Of a stretch of 37,323 nt of DNA, positions 34,040-37,323 are shown piece after piece. The notes under the pieces are model-generated. The model was not told where the DNA came from and ran no database searches. It saw only the letters and a list, made by a program, of their open reading frames with translations. Source of the stretch: Bacteroidaceae bacterium. GTDB lineage: Bacteria; Bacteroidota; Bacteroidia; Bacteroidales; Bacteroidaceae. Where the stretch lies: the NCBI GenBank assembly GCA_017534535.1, contig JAFXVZ010000035.1, positions 1 to 37,323 on the forward strand, given 5' to 3'. The stretch's first letter is position 1; each line of letters starts with the position of its first letter. A program made the translations under genes and the position numbers.

Positions 34040-37000
34040 TTATTTCGTCTTTTCACTATATAACTTAAACAGTTCGGCTACACACATGCTTTCAGTAAAT
34101 TGACTACCAGCTTTCCAGCCGTATGCCTCCATAACGGCACGGTCGTTATCTTGGTGGGCTTTGCGAAGCTCAACAGGCATAGTCAGATCGTCATACAAGT
34201 CAGCTAAAGAACTATCTGGATATAAAGCGCGGGCATCCAATATAGCCTGGGCAGTTTTCTCAATCTTTGCTTGATAGGCTGGTGGCTCTATTGGCTCAGA
34301 CCAAGGATAAGACGTTACTGTTCCTTTTGGCCAAGGGAAGTTATTATATACAATATCCTTTGAGTAACGATAACGCATTTCTAACCTTCCACAAACGGCT
34401 CTCACCCAAGCCATGTGAACGTTGCTCTGCAAAACACCGAAATGATAGAGATTAGCATCAGTTAAAACAAATACCAAGTCACTCGCTAATGCATCTGGTG
34501 ACATAAAACCCATCGGAATATAACGACGCTTTTCTGAGGAAACTTTAGGAATGATAATAAAGTTTGAGTCTGGCATGTTTTCCACATGAAAACGAGTAGG
34601 TCGTTCAGCAAGCTTTTGGGTTCCTGCACTAACACTAGCTAAACGTAAATCACGAACGGCTTCTACTCTCTTCAAGCAATGTGGCATGGTACGCAATTCA
34701 GCAGGAGAGCAATGACCTAACCACAAGCAATAACGAGGTTTCTGGTGAATAAATTCCTCAGAACCATACCAAAGCTTAAAGTACTTAGCAGATTTGGGCT
34801 CTACCTTTATAAAATCTTCCATCTCCTCTTTAGTAAAGAGGTAGTTGCCACCATCTATAGGTTTATTTCCTATCTTTATCCATGGAACATCGCAAAGCGG
34901 CGCTATACGGCTTTCAACAAACACATTAGGAGCATCAAGTAAATAAGGGTTGATATTCTTAGCCTTGATGACCTTATCATTATCGAATATTGTTCCTTCC
35001 TTATAGTCGGTAAGTGCATCATATTGTGGTTTATCCAAAGAAGTAATGCCTGGTATATGATCTTGAGGTTTCCAATTTTCTGGTCCTTCTTTTCTACTGA
35101 AACCTACAATCACACAATGTACATGGGCTTTGATTGTAGCTTCACTGTCCCATCTAAAAGTTCGATGGGCAAAGTCAATACAAAGTCCTCTTTCCATCAA
35201 AGGCTTCCACAAATTAGCCACTTGCTCACCTTGACAAATACTATTAGTTGACACGAAAGCCACTTTAGCCCCTCCACATTGTCTTGATTGAAACGCTTTC
35301 ATATACCAACAACAAACATAGTCCAGGTTGCCCACATTCTTCCATTTCTCACCAAATATGTGAAGCACATCCTCTTTTTGTTCCTTGCTCATTTGACGAG
35401 CCCCAACAAATGGTGGATTACCCATAATGTAGTTATAATGTACCAAAAGACCATATTTCCATTCTTTTGCTTCTTCTGGTCTTTCTTTGGTGGTAACAAT
35501 AAAACGATCAGCTTGGGTGTCTTGGAAATAAGCAGGTACTGTACGAGCAGCTAATTTATCTGGAATTCCATAAGGACATTCAACTAAATTCCAGTTCTCA
35601 CGCAAAGCATTGCCTTCTTTAATATTGGTATAGCTCTTCAGTGGCAAGAAGTCAATATCCTTGTGGATGATATGCTCTGTCTTTGTCAGCATCTGTGATT
35701 CTGAAATCCACAAAGCAGTTGTGGCAACAGTAACGGCAAAGTCGTTAATTTCAATGCCATAGAATTGGTTGATATTGACCTTAATAGGATTCAGGAACTC
35801 ACCTATCATGCCTTGTCCATGATACATCTCACGAATGACCTCATTCTCCAGACGACGCAAGCTAAGATAGGTCTCTGTCAGGAAATTACCACTACCACAG
35901 GCTGGATCCAAGAAAGTAAGGCTTGCCAGTTTGTCTTGATATGCCGCTAACTTGCCGACTCGCTTTTTCTCTACTTTCTCTTCCAAAATGGTATCCAGCT
36001 CTTGACGCAGGTCGTTCAAGAACAAAGGGTCTATCACCTTATGTATATTCTCTATCGAGGTGTAGTGCATACCTCCACTTCGGCGTGTATCTGGATTCAA
36101 AGTACTTTCAAACACGGCACCGAAAATGGTGGGCGATATCTCGCTCCAGTCAAAATCCAGGCTGGCATTGTGGATGATGATGTCTCTTAACTGCTCGGTA
36201 AACTGTGGTATCTCAATTTCTTCCTCAAACAAGCCACCATTGGTATAAGGAAATGCCTTGAGGTCGTCTTTCAAATATTTGCTGCGCTTTTCTTCAGGTG
36301 ACTTCAACACGTCAAACAGTCGGATAAGTGCATTGCGAAAATCATCGGCCTCATAATGCGAGAGATAATTGCAGAACTGATCATGTGAAAATATGCCAGC
36401 ATCCTCGGCATACAAGCAGAACACCAAGCGAACGCAAAGAATGTTAAGCCAACGCTGTGCTTGGGGGCTGTTATCAGCGTATTGTTCCTTCAAAGCATCG
36501 TAGATGCGACCCACAATCTGGCCTGCCTCCATCGAGACACGTTCTTCTTTCTTAATATGCTCGCTCTTTTCGTTAACCAAAAACTGCAGACGATAATACT
36601 CCTTACCCAAGTTTGCCAGCAATATCTGCTCAGGCTCACCATTGGGCTGCTCCATATCATATACCAGGAACTCTTGAAAGTTGCAGGTAACCACCCAACG
36701 GGGATGCTCACTCAAAGGCATATTGGCTATGTAGCGCTTGGCTTGTTGAAAGGGTGTAAACTTGGACCCATCACTCTGTAGAACGGGCAACCGAAGATCT
36801 TTGTCAATGGATTTCTGTTCTATCAAGACTTTGGTAGAGCGTATATGGCCATCTATGAAATTGGTCTTGTCAACCTTTACCTGTTCCTCATAGCGGATAA
36901 ATGTGGATGGGGTTTCTACTCCAAAGACACTGGAGAGCAAATCAAACCAGAAAGGCTGTGAATCACCTTTTTCGTAACCACGCCCTTCCCATCGTTTGGC

Positions 37001-37042
37001 AAACTCGGCAGCTGCCGCCGCCATCTGTTTTTCTGTTTTCAT
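34040..37042 (-). CDS. MmeI-like (type IIL) fused restriction endonuclease-methyltransferase
   Basis: Single polypeptide of 1000 residues that should both cut and methylate DNA. N-terminal nuclease site: Asp64-x10-Glu75-Gln-Lys77, the D-ExK layout of MmeI. A helical spacer follows (about 170-360), then an N6-adenine methyltransferase domain with SAM motif FLDPACGSGNFL (377-388) and catalytic NPPF (542-545). The target-recognition region (about 640-880) and a C-terminal helical part complete the MmeI_N/hel/Mtase/TRD/C order. All key residues are present, so an active enzyme is likely; its recognition sequence cannot be read. First gene of the defence operon; ATG 37042. Confidence 0.93.
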   Translation of the reverse strand: MKTEKQMAAAAAEFAKRWEGRGYEKGDSQPFWFDLLSSVFGVETPSTFIRYEEQVKVDKTNFIDGHIRSTKVLIEQKSIDKDLRLPVLQSDGSKFTPFQQAKRYIANMPLSEHPRWVVTCNFQEFLVYDMEQPNGEPEQILLANLGKEYYRLQFLVNEKSEHIKKEERVSMEAGQIVGRIYDALKEQYADNSPQAQRWLNILCVRLVFCLYAEDAGIFSHDQFCNYLSHYEADDFRNALIRLFDVLKSPEEKRSKYLKDDLKAFPYTNGGLFEEEIEIPQFTEQLRDIIIHNASLDFDWSEISPTIFGAVFESTLNPDTRRSGGMHYTSIENIHKVIDPLFLNDLRQELDTILEEKVEKKRVGKLAAYQDKLASLTFLDPACGSGNFLTETYLSLRRLENEVIREMYHGQGMIGEFLNPIKVNINQFYGIEINDFAVTVATTALWISESQMLTKTEHIIHKDIDFLPLKSYTNIKEGNALRENWNLVECPYGIPDKLAARTVPAYFQDTQADRFIVTTKERPEEAKEWKYGLLVHYNYIMGNPPFVGARQMSKEQKEDVLHIFGEKWKNVGNLDYVCCWYMKAFQSRQCGGAKVAFVSTNSICQGEQVANLWKPLMERGLCIDFAHRTFRWDSEATIKAHVHCVIVGFSRKEGPENWKPQDHIPGITSLDKPQYDALTDYKEGTIFDNDKVIKAKNINPYLLDAPNVFVESRIAPLCDVPWIKIGNKPIDGGNYLFTKEEMEDFIKVEPKSAKYFKLWYGSEEFIHQKPRYCLWLGHCSPAELRTMPHCLKRVEAVRDLRLASVSAGTQKLAERPTRFHVENMPDSNFIIIPKVSSEKRRYIPMGFMSPDALASDLVFVLTDANLYHFGVLQSNVHMAWVRAVCGRLEMRYRYSKDIVYNNFPWPKGTVTSYPWSEPIEPPAYQAKIEKTAQAILDARALYPDSSLADLYDDLTMPVELRKAHQDNDRAVMEAYGWKAGSQFTESMCVAELFKLYSEKTK

Positions 37043-37075
37043 GCGTTGTTATTAAAATTAATTGTTAAGACCGTG

Positions 37076-37105
37076 CTAAGGTAAGAAAAATCTCGGTGAT
37101 ACAAA
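37076..37105 (-). promoter_or_regulatory. Likely promoter of the defence operon
   Basis: Minus strand TTTG (37105-37102), 18 bp, TACCTTAG (37083-37076), one mismatch to TAnnTTTG. It gives a leader of about 28 nt to the ATG at 37042. Confidence 0.55.
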
Positions 37106-37176
37106 ACATTTGCCCGTTATTTTTTTGCACCTTCCCTGAAAACCATGTTACACCCGGGTTCAAAGACTGTGCTTGT

Positions 37177-37282
37177 GATACAGAAATACAGAAATACAGA
37201 ATACAGTTTCTTTGGGGAGAGGTATCAACAGACTTCTGATACAGTAATACAGAATACAGTTTATTTGGGGAGAGGTATCAAC
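37177..37282 (+). repeat. Two direct repeats at the right edge
   Basis: Copy 1 (37177-37229) and copy 2 (37238-37282) share GATACAGWAATACA, an extra GAAATACA in copy 1 only, GAATACAGTTT and TTTGGGGAGAGGTATCAAC. Start-to-start spacing is 61 bp. The window ends 41 bp later, so more copies may follow. Reading frame +, 37177 on, spells VIQ-like words similar to the DUF3987 C-terminus. The remaining right-edge sequence is AT-rich with no gene seen. Confidence 0.8.
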
Positions 37283-37323
37283 GGTAAGTAAAAAAATAGA
37301 ATTATAAATTTTATTATTATATA

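Noticed and set aside
24566-37210. A large composite transposon bounded by GATACAG inverted repeats
   Set aside because: No transposase, no target duplication, and one copy lies within a coding sequence; kept only as a boundary hint.

Overview
The window looks like a chromosomal segment of a Bacteroidales bacterium, most probably Prevotella or Segatella. The evidence is the Bacteroidota promoter form (TTTG, about 19 bp, TAnnTTTG) in front of several genes, weak ribosome binding sites, and the protein types present: a carboxynorspermidine-type dehydrogenase, FucP-like MFS permease, DUF3810, a PurF-like protein starting MGGFFG, a BT4734/VirE-DUF3987 protein and an M15 peptidase. The genus is inferred; no rRNA or tRNA gene is visible.

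Left part, 1-24 kb: housekeeping genes. dnaK (-) is divergent from a carboxy(nor)spermidine dehydrogenase (+), which is followed closely by recA (+). Next is a four-gene minus-strand operon, SDF-family symporter > GH32 > FucP-type permease > PfkB fructokinase, with a very good promoter at 9769-9799; it is a compact fructan or sucrose utilisation unit. Then come valS, an EamA exporter, DUF3810, mazG, a purF-like > pepT > gcvT set, dsbD, a Dabb protein, udk and an MltF-like lytic transglycosylase. Hairpin terminators separate several units. A 104-bp near-identical repeat sits between two gene pairs (14627-14730 and 21502-21605), and dsbD carries an in-frame 21-bp tandem repeat.

Middle, 24-27.8 kb: an accessory module on the minus strand with a 38-residue ORF, an OB-fold-like small protein, an unknown 124-residue protein, a VirE/DUF3987 helicase-primase-like protein and an M15 endolysin-like peptidase. 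It resembles a remnant of a phage or integrative element; no integrase lies in the window.

27.8-29.3 kb: an unusual stretch. One unrecognised coiled-coil protein (27925-28686) is preceded by about 600 bp of non-coding DNA. That DNA contains a four-helix nested structure (28763-28874), a palindrome built over a promoter (28914-28951), and a compact promoter-transcript-terminator unit of about 88 nt (29018-29141). Hairpins also follow the gene. This is the best candidate in the window for something undescribed.

29.3-37.1 kb: a minus-strand defence operon in transcription order: MmeI-like (type IIL) fused restriction-methyltransferase, ORF6N/degenerate-PLD protein, McrB with two PUA/EVE-like reader domains, McrC nuclease. 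The ORF6N gene carries three palindromic repeats inside its coding sequence. The right edge (37177-37282) has two direct repeats whose core also occurs, inverted, at the 3' end of the DUF3987 gene 12.6 kb away.
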